A stretch of DNA of 64,000 bases, from contig NZ_NXGI01000007.1 in NCBI RefSeq assembly GCF_002993025.1, forward strand, positions 1 to 64,000, given 5' to 3'. This DNA comes from Arcobacter cryaerophilus gv. crypticus (GTDB taxonomy: Bacteria; Campylobacterota; Campylobacteria; Campylobacterales; Arcobacteraceae). The notes beneath the pieces are model-generated. The model searched no databases, was not told where the DNA came from, and worked only from the letters and a program-made list of their open reading frames with translations. Shown one piece after another: positions 29,502-38,736 of the stretch. Numbering within the stretch: the stretch's first letter is position 1; every line of letters starts with the position of its first letter. A program made the position numbers and the translations under genes.

Positions 29502-32500
29502 TCACTTGTAGTTTTTACTTGTAGTTTTTACTTGTACTGTAAACTCGGCACTATTTTGTGAAATCGTAATTTTTGTTTTATCACTATTATCAACAGTAAC
29601 TTTTTCAGAAGTTGTAGTTGTTGTATCATTTACAGTAATATCTGGTTTATCTGTAACTGGATTTATAGTTAAAGTATGTATGTAGTTTTCTGCAGGTTTT
29701 GATACTTCACCTGAAGTATCATTTGTTGTTTTATCTTTTATTGTATACTCTTCAATACCTACAGAAACATCCCCACTAAAATGTTCATTTACTTGTACAT
29801 AAATATTACCTAGATTTGCTTTATAGATTGAATTGTTAGTAGAGACAATTTTTGTAAAAGTATCATCATTTTTAATATAAAGTTCATATCCATTTGTTGG
29901 AACAGAAAACTTAATACTATCTATATATTCATCATTATCGCCATCGTTATTTATAATTCCTAAATCTAGTTTATAGAAGCTTTTTCCAGCATTAGCATCA
30001 ATATAATTTACACCAATTTCTTCCGTCGCTTCTGATTTATTTTGTAGTTCTCCATCTACCACTGGAGTTACAAATAGTTTTACCGTTTGTTCAAAGTGTG
30101 TTTTACTGCTATTTTCTTTTTCTGTTTCTGTTGTGATATATTTTAGTTTTATTTCACCTGTAGTTCCACTAAAGTTTTTATCGAATACTAATTGTATATC
30201 TTTTAATTCAGAAGATTTTATTACATAATCCTTTCCATCTATATGGTATTTTGTACCATTTAGTATAGTAACACCATCTGGAAGAGTGATTTTTATAGAT
30301 AAAACTTCTGCACCGACATCATCAAAAGAGCTAGGAGTTCCATTTTTATAAATATCTGCTAGTTTAAACTCTATATCTTCAGTAGCTTTTATATAGTTTG
30401 TTCCACTAATATTTACAATTTTATCTCCATCTACAAGCTCTGTATTTATAGGTTCATCTGCAATATTTTTTACTATTACACTCATATCAAGAGTGCTTCC
30501 ACTATTGTAAGGTTTTGTACTAACTACTGTTTGCCCATCTATAACAGCACTTGAAACTTTTTCACCTGAGATTTTAAAAATATAATCTTTGTCATCATTG
30601 TGTGGTGGTATAAATGTTGGTAATTCTATATCTGGTGATTTTAAATTTTGATAATCTTTTATCTCTACTTTATAAGTATTATCACTATTTAAAGTAACAG
30701 AGATATTGTCACTTTTTCCACCAATTAATTCTGTTTTTTCAGTATATTCATTGTTACTATCTTTTGTATATTCATATACTTTACCACCTTCAACACCGAT
30801 TAGTTTGTATGCTTTTGTACTGTTATCATAGATATACATACTTCCACCAACAGGTACTTTATCTATCCAAATAGTTGCAGTTTCACCTTTTGCTCCTAAT
30901 TTTGAACCTTTTGGCTCAATATTTAATTTTAAACCATTTTCTGGATTTGTAATATTTCCACTACTTGAAACTTCATTTCCCTCTTTATTGTGAACATTGT
31001 TAGTTTCACCATCTTTGCTACCTCTTCCCGCATCTTCATTTCCAATAGCTTGAGCTATTTGAATAGTTTCGTTTGATGGGTCACTTATAACAACTGGCAT
31101 TACATTTATTTCAAAGTTTACAGAGTCTTCTTTAACTCCTAAAAGTGGATTACCACTACTATCTTTCACTCCATAATCTGTTGTATCTTGCTGACTTTCT
31201 CCTGTAACCCCTTCGTCTTTTACTTGTAAAATGATAGTTCCATTTACAGTTCCTGCATAGTATTTTGGAAGTTCGATTTTGAAATCGCTATGGTCTAGTT
31301 CTTTATTGTTTGCATCACTAAATGTTATTGTTGCTTTTCCATCTGCACCAACTGTTACAGGTTGCCCACCAATAGTTACTATTGTACCAGTTGGTAAACC
31401 TTCTACAATATAAGTTCTTTTTTCACTTCCATCTAAATCGCCTTTTGTTCCACCAGTTCCATGTAAAGCACCACTTGTTGCAGACATAATGTCATCTATA
31501 TACAATTCGTTGGTTTCTGCCTTATTCATAGGGTTAAAGGTATATGTTTTACCATCTTCTGTATAAGTACCTTTTGAAGTACTATCCCATTTGATAGAGA
31601 TATCATCTGTAACAGGAAGAATAACTACTTTCATCTCTGCATTTGTTGTTTTAGATAAATCTGTATTTGTTCTATCTGGATATGTTGAATCTAATGCATT
31701 TAATGGTTTACCATCATCATCAAGCTCATAAGATGTTACACCAATATTTATTTTTATATCTGTGTCATTGTCTTCTGCATGTTGGATTTTTAAGTTTTTG
31801 TACTCATCTTTTGTAAGATATAAAACTGTTCCACTTGGATTTGATGCTGTTATATCTTTATGATGATAAGTATAATCCACATCTTTTGTTTCTGATTGTG
31901 TTACTATCACAACTTTTATCTCTTGATTATTTGATGAAATATTTGCAACTTTACTATTTCCATTAAATAGTTTTGCTCCAGTTACACTTGAACCATTTGT
32001 AAACTTAAGAGTTATCTCACCATTTCTTTCAGGATGATCTCCAGCACCACCATTTTTATCTGTTAGGTCTTTTGAAAGTGATGGAACTATTAATCCTAAA
32101 GCAATTTTATGTTGTCCCTCTTGAGTGTTTTTATTATCTTCATAAGTTGTTACATTATTTACAGTTATAGTTGGAGCATCTGCAACTGGTGTTACTTCAA
32201 CTGTAACATTTTTGAACTCTCTTGAGTCATCATTATTTACAGCATAATATAAAAATTTAATATCATCTGCATTTTTATAGTTACTATAATCTTCATTTGG
32301 AGTAAAAGTAAATTTGTTACCACTTTGGTCATAAGTGATAGTTCCTATTGGTTTATCCTTGTCATATAATATAACTTGTCCATTAGGAGGAACTTTTACA
32401 AACCCTTTTCCATTGTCCACAAACATATCTTTTATATTGCTTGATATAGTTAAATCTTTTGACTTATCTTCTGTTGTCTCTATTTTTGCATTATCTGGAA

Positions 32501-34019
32501 CAGTATCATATATAGCACCTGTTACTGTATTTTCTGTTGGGTGTTTTGTCACATTTTCAAATGGATTTCCATTTTGAGTGATTTTACCAATAGTTAGTTC
32601 ATAAATCTCTAAACCTTCATCATCTCCATCATATATTGCAGGGTTTTTTATATCTACTATATATACACCATTCGCATCTTTTGGTGAATTTGAATCCAAA
32701 GTTATAGTAACTTTATTTTTTAAATCTACACCTTCTTGAAAATCACCATCTTGAAAATCGTTCTTTGTTACTGTTCCTAAAATATTTTTATACTCTAGCT
32801 CTACAGTTATACTTTTCCCAGTAGGTATAACTACAGGGTTTCCATTTTTATCTACAAGTTGAATATAGTGTTTTAAAGTTGATTTTTTTAAATCATCATT
32901 AACATCTATTCCCTCTTTTACTGTAGCACTATTTACAAGTTTTACATATACAGTATCACCACTATCATAAGTTCCTGTTCCACTATCTGGGGTATTGTTT
33001 GTAGTTGGAGTTTTTTCTGTTGTTGGTGGATTATCTAAAATTGTACCAATTCCTACAGGTTTTACCATATTTACATTTCCTGTTGGATTTGTTAAAGTTA
33101 CTTTAAACTGCTCACTATTTTCATAATAGTAATCATCATTTATAGGAACTCTTATTTGTGCAGTAGAACTTCCGCTTGGAATTGTAATAACTCCTGTTGT
33201 AGGTGTATAATCTTTTCCAGATTCTGCTGTACCATTGCTTGTGGCAAAATTTACAGAGATATTTCCATTTGCAGGTCTATCTAAAGTTACAGTAAATACC
33301 ATATATCCATCTTGTTCATACATAGTAATATCATCTATGCTCAAATTTGCTATAGGCACTGGAGTAGGTGGAGGAGGTGTTACTGTTGGTGGAGTAACAG
33401 GCGGTGGAGTTACTGGAATAGTTGAAGGAGGTGTTACCGTAGTTATAGAATCAATTCCACCCAAAGGTTTAAGTGAAGCTTCTTCTAATGCCTCACTATT
33501 TTCAACCTCTCTATAGTCTTGAGTTCGTACCCATGATTTTTTTCTTAAATCACTAATAACATCTACTAAAGCACCATCTCTAAGAGCAAATTGTCCAATG
33601 CTTCCTTCTTCAAGAACTTCTTCCTCTTCTTCTCCAGCTGTAGTCTCTTCTTCTGTAATATCTTGGTAATCAGAAAAACCTTCTTCATTTAGGTTGCTCC
33701 ATACATTTGTCATATCTGAGTGTGAATCAAGCATTGCATCTAGTGACTCTTTTGCAAAAACCATCTCTTCATTTCCAAAAGTTGAAGCTATTAAACTTGA
33801 ATCAAAAAGTTGTTGTACTCCATTTTTTAAAACTATTATATCTTCACCTTCTAATGCTATCTTTATTTGTGCCAAATTAGAGTTTGAACCATCTGAAAAC
33901 ACTACATCGTTTTCATATATAATATCTCCATTTTTCAACTCTTTCGTATTTCCTGAGCTATCTTTTACAAAAAAGTTACCATCGTTTATTTCTTGTACTA
34001 TTCCTACTTTTGCTGACAT
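29502..34019 (-). CDS. Giant RTX/LapA-like adhesin, N-terminal part
   Basis: A 1505-aa product beginning with a retention-module-like domain (residues about 1-110, GIVQEINDGNFFVKDSSG) that would hold the protein in the outer-membrane pore. A very acidic stretch (EEETTAGEEEEEVLEEG, about 128-145) and a proline/threonine-rich linker (about 200-222) follow. Then come a Calx-beta domain (about 225-330, LSIDDITMYEQDGYMVFTV) and many Ig-like modules with DxDG-type Ca sites. The start has an AGGAG ribosome site. The frame ends early at TTSKNYK because of a 13-bp tandem duplication. No dialanine LapG cleavage site (TAAG) is seen, and no LapD/LapG genes are present. Probable biofilm or surface adhesin exported by the adjacent type I system. 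Confidence 0.9.
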   Translation of the reverse strand: MSAKVGIVQEINDGNFFVKDSSGNTKELKNGDIIYENDVVFSDGSNSNLAQIKIALEGEDIIVLKNGVQQLFDSSLIASTFGNEEMVFAKESLDAMLDSHSDMTNVWSNLNEEGFSDYQDITEEETTAGEEEEEVLEEGSIGQFALRDGALVDVISDLRKKSWVRTQDYREVENSEALEEASLKPLGGIDSITTVTPPSTIPVTPPPVTPPTVTPPPPTPVPIANLSIDDITMYEQDGYMVFTVTLDRPANGNISVNFATSNGTAESGKDYTPTTGVITIPSGSSTAQIRVPINDDYYYENSEQFKVTLTNPTGNVNMVKPVGIGTILDNPPTTEKTPTTNNTPDSGTGTYDSGDTVYVKLVNSATVKEGIDVNDDLKKSTLKHYIQLVDKNGNPVVIPTGKSITVELEYKNILGTVTKNDFQDGDFQEGVDLKNKVTITLDSNSPKDANGVYIVDIKNPAIYDGDDEGLEIYELTIGKITQNGNPFENVTKHPTENTVTGAIYDTVPDNAKIETTEDKSKDLTISSNIKDMFVDNGKGFVKVPPNGQVILYDKDKPIGTITYDQSGNKFTFTPNEDYSNYKNADDIKFLYYAVNNDDSREFKNVTVEVTPVADAPTITVNNVTTYEDNKNTQEGQHKIALGLIVPSLSKDLTDKNGGAGDHPERNGEITLKFTNGSSVTGAKLFNGNSKVANISSNNQEIKVVIVTQSETKDVDYTYHHKDITASNPSGTVLYLTKDEYKNLKIQHAEDNDTDIKINIGVTSYELDDDGKPLNALDSTYPDRTNTDLSKTTNAEMKVVILPVTDDISIKWDSTSKGTYTEDGKTYTFNPMNKAETNELYIDDIMSATSGALHGTGGTKGDLDGSEKRTYIVEGLPTGTIVTIGGQPVTVGADGKATITFSDANNKELDHSDFKIELPKYYAGTVNGTIILQVKDEGVTGESQQDTTDYGVKDSSGNPLLGVKEDSVNFEINVMPVVISDPSNETIQIAQAIGNEDAGRGSKDGETNNVHNKEGNEVSSSGNITNPENGLKLNIEPKGSKLGAKGETATIWIDKVPVGGSMYIYDNSTKAYKLIGVEGGKVYEYTKDSNNEYTEKTELIGGKSDNISVTLNSDNTYKVEIKDYQNLKSPDIELPTFIPPHNDDKDYIFKISGEKVSSAVIDGQTVVSTKPYNSGSTLDMSVIVKNIADEPINTELVDGDKIVNISGTNYIKATEDIEFKLADIYKNGTPSSFDDVGAEVLSIKITLPDGVTILNGTKYHIDGKDYVIKSSELKDIQLVFDKNFSGTTGEIKLKYITTETEKENSSKTHFEQTVKLFVTPVVDGELQNKSEATEEIGVNYIDANAGKSFYKLDLGIINNDGDNDEYIDSIKFSVPTNGYELYIKNDDTFTKIVSTNNSIYKANLGNIYVQVNEHFSGDVSVGIEEYTIKDKTTNDTSGEVSKPAENYIHTLTINPVTDKPDITVNDTTTTTSEKVTVDNSDKTKITISQNSAEFTVQVKTTSKNYK
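29504..29536. repeat. 13-bp tandem repeat (2.5 copies) causing the adhesin frameshift
   Basis: ACTTGTAGTTTTT is repeated at 29504-29516 and 29517-29529, with a 7-bp partial third copy to 29536. Because 13 is not a multiple of three, one extra copy moves the adhesin out of frame and produces a stop at 29502-29504. With one unit removed the codons run VQVKTTSDDKDGSETV and continue into the C-terminal frame. The repeat is a plausible slipped-strand switch. Confidence 0.9.
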
Positions 34020-34099
34020 TCTTTTCTCCTTAGAATTTTATCCTTGAATAATATAAAAATATATTTTTTAATAACAGTACCCCACTAGGTACTCTTTAG

Positions 34100-34206
34100 A
34101 AAAATTTATTAGAATATAAGCAGTTTGAAGCTAGTATTACAAAACTTACGAGTCAAAGTTCAAATATAAATTGAAATTAGAGGCTGTTTTAATAAGAAAA
34201 AATAAA
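34100..34206 (+). pseudogene. Decayed 3' fragment of an OmpA-domain gene
   Basis: Translation gives NLLEYKQFEASITKLTSQSS, matching YLLENKDFEASITGHASQSG in the OmpA domain of the TolC fusion (nucleotides about 25003-25060). Farther on, a segment near 34178-34203 matches the last codons and stop of that gene (AGAGGCTRTTTTARTAA). The middle is deleted and stops interrupt the frame. It lies just before the ABC exporter gene and is unannotatable as a functional gene. Confidence 0.75.
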
Positions 34207-34223
34207 AATTAGGACACAAGTTA

Positions 34224-36389
34224 ATGGTAAATAAAAATTTACGCAAGAATGATACTTTGTTGGACTCTTTAGTCCTTTATACTAGGCTTTTTCATAAGCC
34301 GTTTTCCGCTGAGTCTTTACTTCAAGGATTACCTCTTGGTAATAATGAGACAGATCAGCTTCTATTTTCAAAAAATAGCTCTAAATCTATGTTTAGTAGA
34401 GCAGCTGCTAGAGCTGGTCTTAAAACAACTATCGTTGAAAAACCAATCAAAGATATTTTAAATATACAACTTCCAGTAATACTACTTTTATCAAATGAAA
34501 ATAGCTGTATTTTGGACTCTTTTAATGAAGATAGAACAAAAGTAAAGATTATTTTTGCTGGAATTGATGATCCTCTTGAAGAGTGGGTTGAGGTGCAAAA
34601 GCTTGAAGATGAGTATTTAGGCTATGCTTTTATGCTAAAAAAAGTTTATGAATATGAAGAAGATAATGGTAAAAAGACTTTATCAATTGATAATCAAAAA
34701 CATTGGTTTTGGAGTACTTTAGGAGTTTCTAAAAATATTTATATTGATTGTATAATAGCTTCAATTTTAATAAACCTTTTTGTCCTAGCAACTCCACTTT
34801 TTACTATGAATGTTTATGATAGGGTTATTCCAAATAACGCTCAAGAGACACTTCTTGTGTTTACTATTGGTATTGTTGTTGTATTTATTCTTGATGCAAT
34901 TTTAAAGTTTGTTAGAACCTATTTTCTAGAAATGGCTGGGAAAAAAAGTGATATCATAATGTCTTCAATTATTTTTGAAAAAGTTTTAGATATGAAACTA
35001 AGCGAACACCCAAAATCTGTTGGGAGCTTTGCAAATAATCTTAAGAGCTTTGATAGTATAAGAGGGTTTTTAACGAGTTCTACTTTGACTGTATTAATTG
35101 ATTTTCCATTTGCTATTTTATTTTTAATAGTAATTGGATATTTGGGTGGTTTTTTGGTGATAGTTCCAATTTTTATTATAATACTAATCATAATTTATGC
35201 AAAAATAATAAAAGACCCACTTAAAAAAAGTATTGAAGCAACTTATGAAGCAAGTGCAAAGAAAAATGGTATTTTGATAGAAAGCTTAAATAATATTGAA
35301 ACAATAAAAGCTCAAGGAATGGCTGGAAATGTTCAATACTCTTGGGAAGAATCAACTGGAGAAATAGCAAATAAGGGTCTTAAATCAAAACTAATATCTG
35401 CTTCTATTCCTACAGTTACAGGTCTTTTGACTGGATTAAATACAGTGTTAATTGTTGTTTTTGGAGTTTATTTAATTCAAGATTTCCAACTAACAATGGG
35501 AGGTTTGATTGCTACTATGATTTTATCAGGTAGGGCAATTGCACCTATGGGGCAAATAGTTTCACTTATTACAAACTATGAAGATACTAAACAATCTTTT
35601 AAAATGTTGGATGATATTATAAATAAACCACAAGAAAGACCAATTTCTAAAGAGTTTGTAAAAAAGACAAACTTAAATGGAAATATTGAGTTTAGAAATG
35701 TAAGTTTTAGATACCCAAATAGCGAATCTTATGCTTTACGAAATGTAAGTTTTACTATAAAAGAGGGTGAAAAAGTTGCTTTTATTGGAAGAATTGGAAG
35801 TGGAAAATCAACTATTGCAAAACTTATTTTAAAACTATATGAACCAGAAGAAGGAAATATTTTAATAGATGGTATAGATATAGCTCAAATAGATCCAGCT
35901 GATTTAAGAAAAGGGATAAGTTATGTTCCTCAAGATATTCATCTTTTTGGAGGAACAATAAAACAAAATATTTTAGGAATTCATAAATTCATAGATGATG
36001 AGTGGATGTTAGAGTGTTCAAGAACAAGTGGAACTGATGAGTTTGTAAGAATGCATCCTGCTGGTTATGATATGCCTTTAGGTGAAAGAGGTGCTGGTTT
36101 AAGTGGAGGGCAAAGACAAAGTGTAGGAATTGCAAGAGCTTTAGTAAATAACTCAGATATTTGGATGTTCGATGAACCTACAAATGCTATGGATCAGACA
36201 AGTGAAAGTATAGTTTTAAATAATTTAATGAGTAAAATAGAAGGAAAAACTCTTCTTTTAGTTACTCAAAAGATGAGTATGGTAGATTTAGTTGATAGAA
36301 TTATTGTTATGAATTTTGGTACTAAAGTTTTAGATGGTCCAAAAGATGAAATTATTGATAAACTTGCAAGTAATGGTGATAAACAATGA
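34224..36389 (+). CDS. Type I secretion ABC transporter (LapB/LssB-like)
   Basis: Inner-membrane ATPase that drives export of the adhesin. Residues about 1-140 form a C39-peptidase-like domain without the catalytic cysteine, as in exporters of uncleaved RTX adhesins. A six-helix ABC membrane domain spans about 165-460. The nucleotide-binding domain has Walker A GRIGSGKST (near 522), signature LSGGQRQ (near 627) and Walker B IWMFDEPT (near 648). Length 721 aa is normal. It overlaps the HlyD gene by four bases (ATGA), so the two are co-translated. Divergent from the adhesin. The outer-membrane partner is probably the TolC-OmpA fusion at 22717. Confidence 0.95.
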   Translation: MVNKNLRKNDTLLDSLVLYTRLFHKPFSAESLLQGLPLGNNETDQLLFSKNSSKSMFSRAAARAGLKTTIVEKPIKDILNIQLPVILLLSNENSCILDSFNEDRTKVKIIFAGIDDPLEEWVEVQKLEDEYLGYAFMLKKVYEYEEDNGKKTLSIDNQKHWFWSTLGVSKNIYIDCIIASILINLFVLATPLFTMNVYDRVIPNNAQETLLVFTIGIVVVFILDAILKFVRTYFLEMAGKKSDIIMSSIIFEKVLDMKLSEHPKSVGSFANNLKSFDSIRGFLTSSTLTVLIDFPFAILFLIVIGYLGGFLVIVPIFIIILIIIYAKIIKDPLKKSIEATYEASAKKNGILIESLNNIETIKAQGMAGNVQYSWEESTGEIANKGLKSKLISASIPTVTGLLTGLNTVLIVVFGVYLIQDFQLTMGGLIATMILSGRAIAPMGQIVSLITNYEDTKQSFKMLDDIINKPQERPISKEFVKKTNLNGNIEFRNVSFRYPNSESYALRNVSFTIKEGEKVAFIGRIGSGKSTIAKLILKLYEPEEGNILIDGIDIAQIDPADLRKGISYVPQDIHLFGGTIKQNILGIHKFIDDEWMLECSRTSGTDEFVRMHPAGYDMPLGERGAGLSGGQRQSVGIARALVNNSDIWMFDEPTNAMDQTSESIVLNNLMSKIEGKTLLLVTQKMSMVDLVDRIIVMNFGTKVLDGPKDEIIDKLASNGDKQ

Positions 36390-37804
36390 ATAAAATAAAG
36401 AATTTTTTAAATAGTCCAGAAATAAATAGATTAAAAGAGATTTTTAAACTATTCAATGATAAAGATAATCTAAAACTTCCAAAAACACCTCTAAATAAAA
36501 ATGATTATGAGTATATGAAGAGCTTAAGTTCAGCTGTTGTTTTTAGTTCATCAAAAAAGCTTCATTGGGTTTTAATCTCTTTTTGTATTACAATATTTTT
36601 ATTTATTACTTGGACTGCATTTGCAGAAATTGATGAAATAGCCAGAGGAAGTGGAAAAGTTGTTCCAAATGGTCAAAATCAGGTAGTTCAAAATCTTGAA
36701 GGTGGAATTGTTCAAGAGATTTTAGTAAAAGAGGGTGATATAGTTGAAAAAGACCAAATACTGATTAGAATTTCAAACGAAAAAGGTACAAGTACAGCTA
36801 TGTCAAATGAGATAAAGTCTTATTACCTACAAGCTCAAATTCAAAGATTAGAAGCAGAGTTAAAAAGAGCTCCTTTTGAATATACTAAAGGTGAAAATCA
36901 AGAATTAAATGAGTTTTTAGATAATGAAAACCAACTGTATATAACAAATCAAAAGCAGTTGGAGTCAAAAATATCTATATTAAAAGAGCAGATAAAACAA
37001 AAAGAAAATGACTTAAAAGATGCAAAACAGACTATTGAGCATATGAAATTTAGTGTTGGAGCTATCTCAAAAGAGGTAACTATGACTAAACCAATGGTTG
37101 AAAGAGGTATTAGATCTCAAGTTGATTTTTTAAAGTTACAAAGAGAAGAGAGTGATGCTAAAAATAAACTTCAAAGCGTCACTTTATCTGTTGATAAAAT
37201 TAACTCAGAAATTTTTGAAATAAATAAAAAAATAGATGAAACAAATGAGATAAACGATGCAACAATAAGAGAGAAATTAAATGAAGCAATTAATAATCTC
37301 AAAGATGCTGAAGCAAATAAATTAGCTTCAAGTGACCAAGTTGCAAGAACAGTTGTAAAATCTCCTTCAAATGGAATTGTGCAAAAACTACATATAAATA
37401 CTGTTGGTGGAAGCATTAAACCTGCTCAAGATTTATTAGAAATAGTTCCTACTGATAGTAATTTAATAGTTGAAGTAAAGATTTTGCCAAAAGATATAGC
37501 ATTTATATATCAAGGACAAAAGGCTATTGTTAAATTTTCAGCATTTGATTTTTCTATTTTTGGTGGACTTGATGGACATGTAATAAATATAAGTCCAGAT
37601 ACAATAGTTGAAAAAGATGAAAAAACTTTTTATATTGTAAGAATTGAGACTGAGAAAAACTATATTGGTGAAGAGAAAAATCAAAAATATATTATTCCAG
37701 GTATGATAGCAGATGTTGATATTTTAACAGGTAAAAAAACAGTTCTTGATTATATTTTAAAACCAATATTAAAAACAAAAACATATACATTTACAGAGAG
37801 ATAA
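36386..37804 (+). CDS. HlyD-family membrane fusion protein of the type I secretion system
   Basis: Periplasmic adaptor linking the ABC exporter to the TolC channel. A short cytoplasmic N-terminus is followed by one membrane helix (about residues 60-80). Next come a biotinyl-lipoyl half (SGKVVPNGQNQVVQNLEGG and VQEILVKEGDIVEKDQ), a long coiled-coil hairpin (about 145-310), the second lipoyl half (VVKSPSNGIVQKLHINTVGG) and a beta-barrel domain. Length 472 aa fits HlyD/LapC proteins. Overlaps the ABC gene by ATGA and is followed by the LuxR regulator 22 bp later. Confidence 0.95.
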   Translation: MNKIKNFLNSPEINRLKEIFKLFNDKDNLKLPKTPLNKNDYEYMKSLSSAVVFSSSKKLHWVLISFCITIFLFITWTAFAEIDEIARGSGKVVPNGQNQVVQNLEGGIVQEILVKEGDIVEKDQILIRISNEKGTSTAMSNEIKSYYLQAQIQRLEAELKRAPFEYTKGENQELNEFLDNENQLYITNQKQLESKISILKEQIKQKENDLKDAKQTIEHMKFSVGAISKEVTMTKPMVERGIRSQVDFLKLQREESDAKNKLQSVTLSVDKINSEIFEINKKIDETNEINDATIREKLNEAINNLKDAEANKLASSDQVARTVVKSPSNGIVQKLHINTVGGSIKPAQDLLEIVPTDSNLIVEVKILPKDIAFIYQGQKAIVKFSAFDFSIFGGLDGHVINISPDTIVEKDEKTFYIVRIETEKNYIGEEKNQKYIIPGMIADVDILTGKKTVLDYILKPILKTKTYTFTER

Positions 37805-37826
37805 TATTAAAACTAGGGGGTTGAGT

Positions 37827-38423
37827 ATGAAAAAAGTTTCTTTATATACAAATCTAAATATAGATTATGAGAAAATGAAAAATAGTCTTGTTGATTATGA
37901 TTTAAAAAAGATAGAAAATAGGGAAGAGCTACTTACTTTAAAAGATAATCTTGTTATTATAAATACTTCTGTAAATCTTGAGAAAGAAGAAGAAACTATT
38001 GAAAGATTGTTAGAAAATAGAAATAAAATTTTAATACTAGAGAGTAGTCCTAAGCTTATAAATGCTCAAAACTGGCTAGTTTTAGGTGTTCATGGTTATG
38101 GAAATAGTATGATGAATGATATTTATCTAAAATCAGCTATTCAAACAATAAACAATGGTTTAATTTGGCTAATTCCAGATATCACTATGGAAATTCTAAG
38201 TAAACTAAATGGTGCTAGTTTGAAGCAAAAAGATGTTTTAAATCTCCTCTCAAAAGCGGAGCAACAAGTAGCATTATTGTTAAAAGATGGATACTCAAAT
38301 ACAAAAATTAGTGAAGAGTTGAAGCTATCTGTAAATACAGTAAAATCACATATAAAAAATATCTATTTAAAGCTTGATGTAAAAGATAGATTTTCATTTG
38401 TTAATCTTTTAAATAAGAACTAA
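37827..38423 (+). CDS. LuxR/GerE-type transcription regulator (second copy)
   Basis: Paralogue of the regulator at 26311-26913, with the same length and layout: a degenerate receiver-like N-terminal part and a C-terminal LuxR helix-turn-helix (LSKAEQQVALLLKDGYSN, then LKLSVNTVKSHIKNIYLKL). I chose ATG 37827 over the in-frame TTG at 37821, because AGGGGG at 37815-37820 lies six bases before it. It follows the HlyD gene closely, so it belongs to the exporter operon and could provide feedback on adhesin expression. What signal it senses is not visible. Confidence 0.87.
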   Translation: MKKVSLYTNLNIDYEKMKNSLVDYDLKKIENREELLTLKDNLVIINTSVNLEKEEETIERLLENRNKILILESSPKLINAQNWLVLGVHGYGNSMMNDIYLKSAIQTINNGLIWLIPDITMEILSKLNGASLKQKDVLNLLSKAEQQVALLLKDGYSNTKISEELKLSVNTVKSHIKNIYLKLDVKDRFSFVNLLNKN

Positions 38424-38450
38424 AAAGTCTATTTTTTTAATAGACTTTTT
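38422..38450. terminator. Bidirectional terminator after the LuxR gene
   Basis: A perfect 12-bp stem (AAAAAGTCTATT at 38422-38433, complement at 38439-38450) with a TTTTT loop lies between the LuxR gene and the converging aroE tail. Confidence 0.92.
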
Positions 38451-38583
38451 ACTCTCCTTTTAAGCCTTTTCTCATCGCTTCAATTACCATATCATCGGCT
38501 TTTGTCTTAGTAAAAAGTTCAAATGCTAAAACACCTTGAAATAAAAGCATATCTTCCCTATCTATTTTTATAGTTATCTTACA
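38449..38583 (-). pseudogene. aroE: Displaced 3' end of aroE (shikimate dehydrogenase)
   Basis: On the minus strand an open frame of about 45 codons ends in the C-terminus of shikimate dehydrogenase: REDMLLFQGVLAFELF followed by TKTKADDMVIEAMRKGLKGE and a stop at 38451-38449. The similarity begins near 38559; the sequence further upstream does not look like AroE and meets a stop at 38586. The 5' part of the gene is missing here. This is what an integrative element leaves when it recombines into the 3' end of a gene: the tail stays on one side while the element supplies a substitute tail on the other. An intact aroE is therefore expected beyond the right end of the island. Confidence 0.75.
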
Positions 38584-38681
38584 TTAAAGAACAAATACCT
38601 ACAAATACGCCTTTTATATAAGCTTTGTTTTGTTAGTATTTTACACTTAACTACATAGTTATACATTAAAAAACATTATTA

Positions 38682-38718
38682 AGCTAGATATAGGCTAGAT
38701 AAAAAAACTAATCTAGCT
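38682..38718. promoter_or_regulatory. Inverted repeat upstream of the second integrase
   Basis: AGCTAGAT (38682-38689) is repeated as GCTAGAT at 38694-38700 and is inverted as ATCTAGCT at 38711-38718, ending 18 bp before the integrase start. It could be an operator, or integrase/excisionase binding sites. The rest of 38584-38681 shows nothing definite. Confidence 0.45.
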
Positions 38719-38736
38719 AGAAAAAAGGTTCTTAAA

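Noticed and set aside
33560-33640. LapG-type cleavage site in the adhesin N-terminus (TTAGEE)
   Set aside because: The dialanine needed by LapG (TAAG) is absent, and no lapD or lapG gene is in the window.
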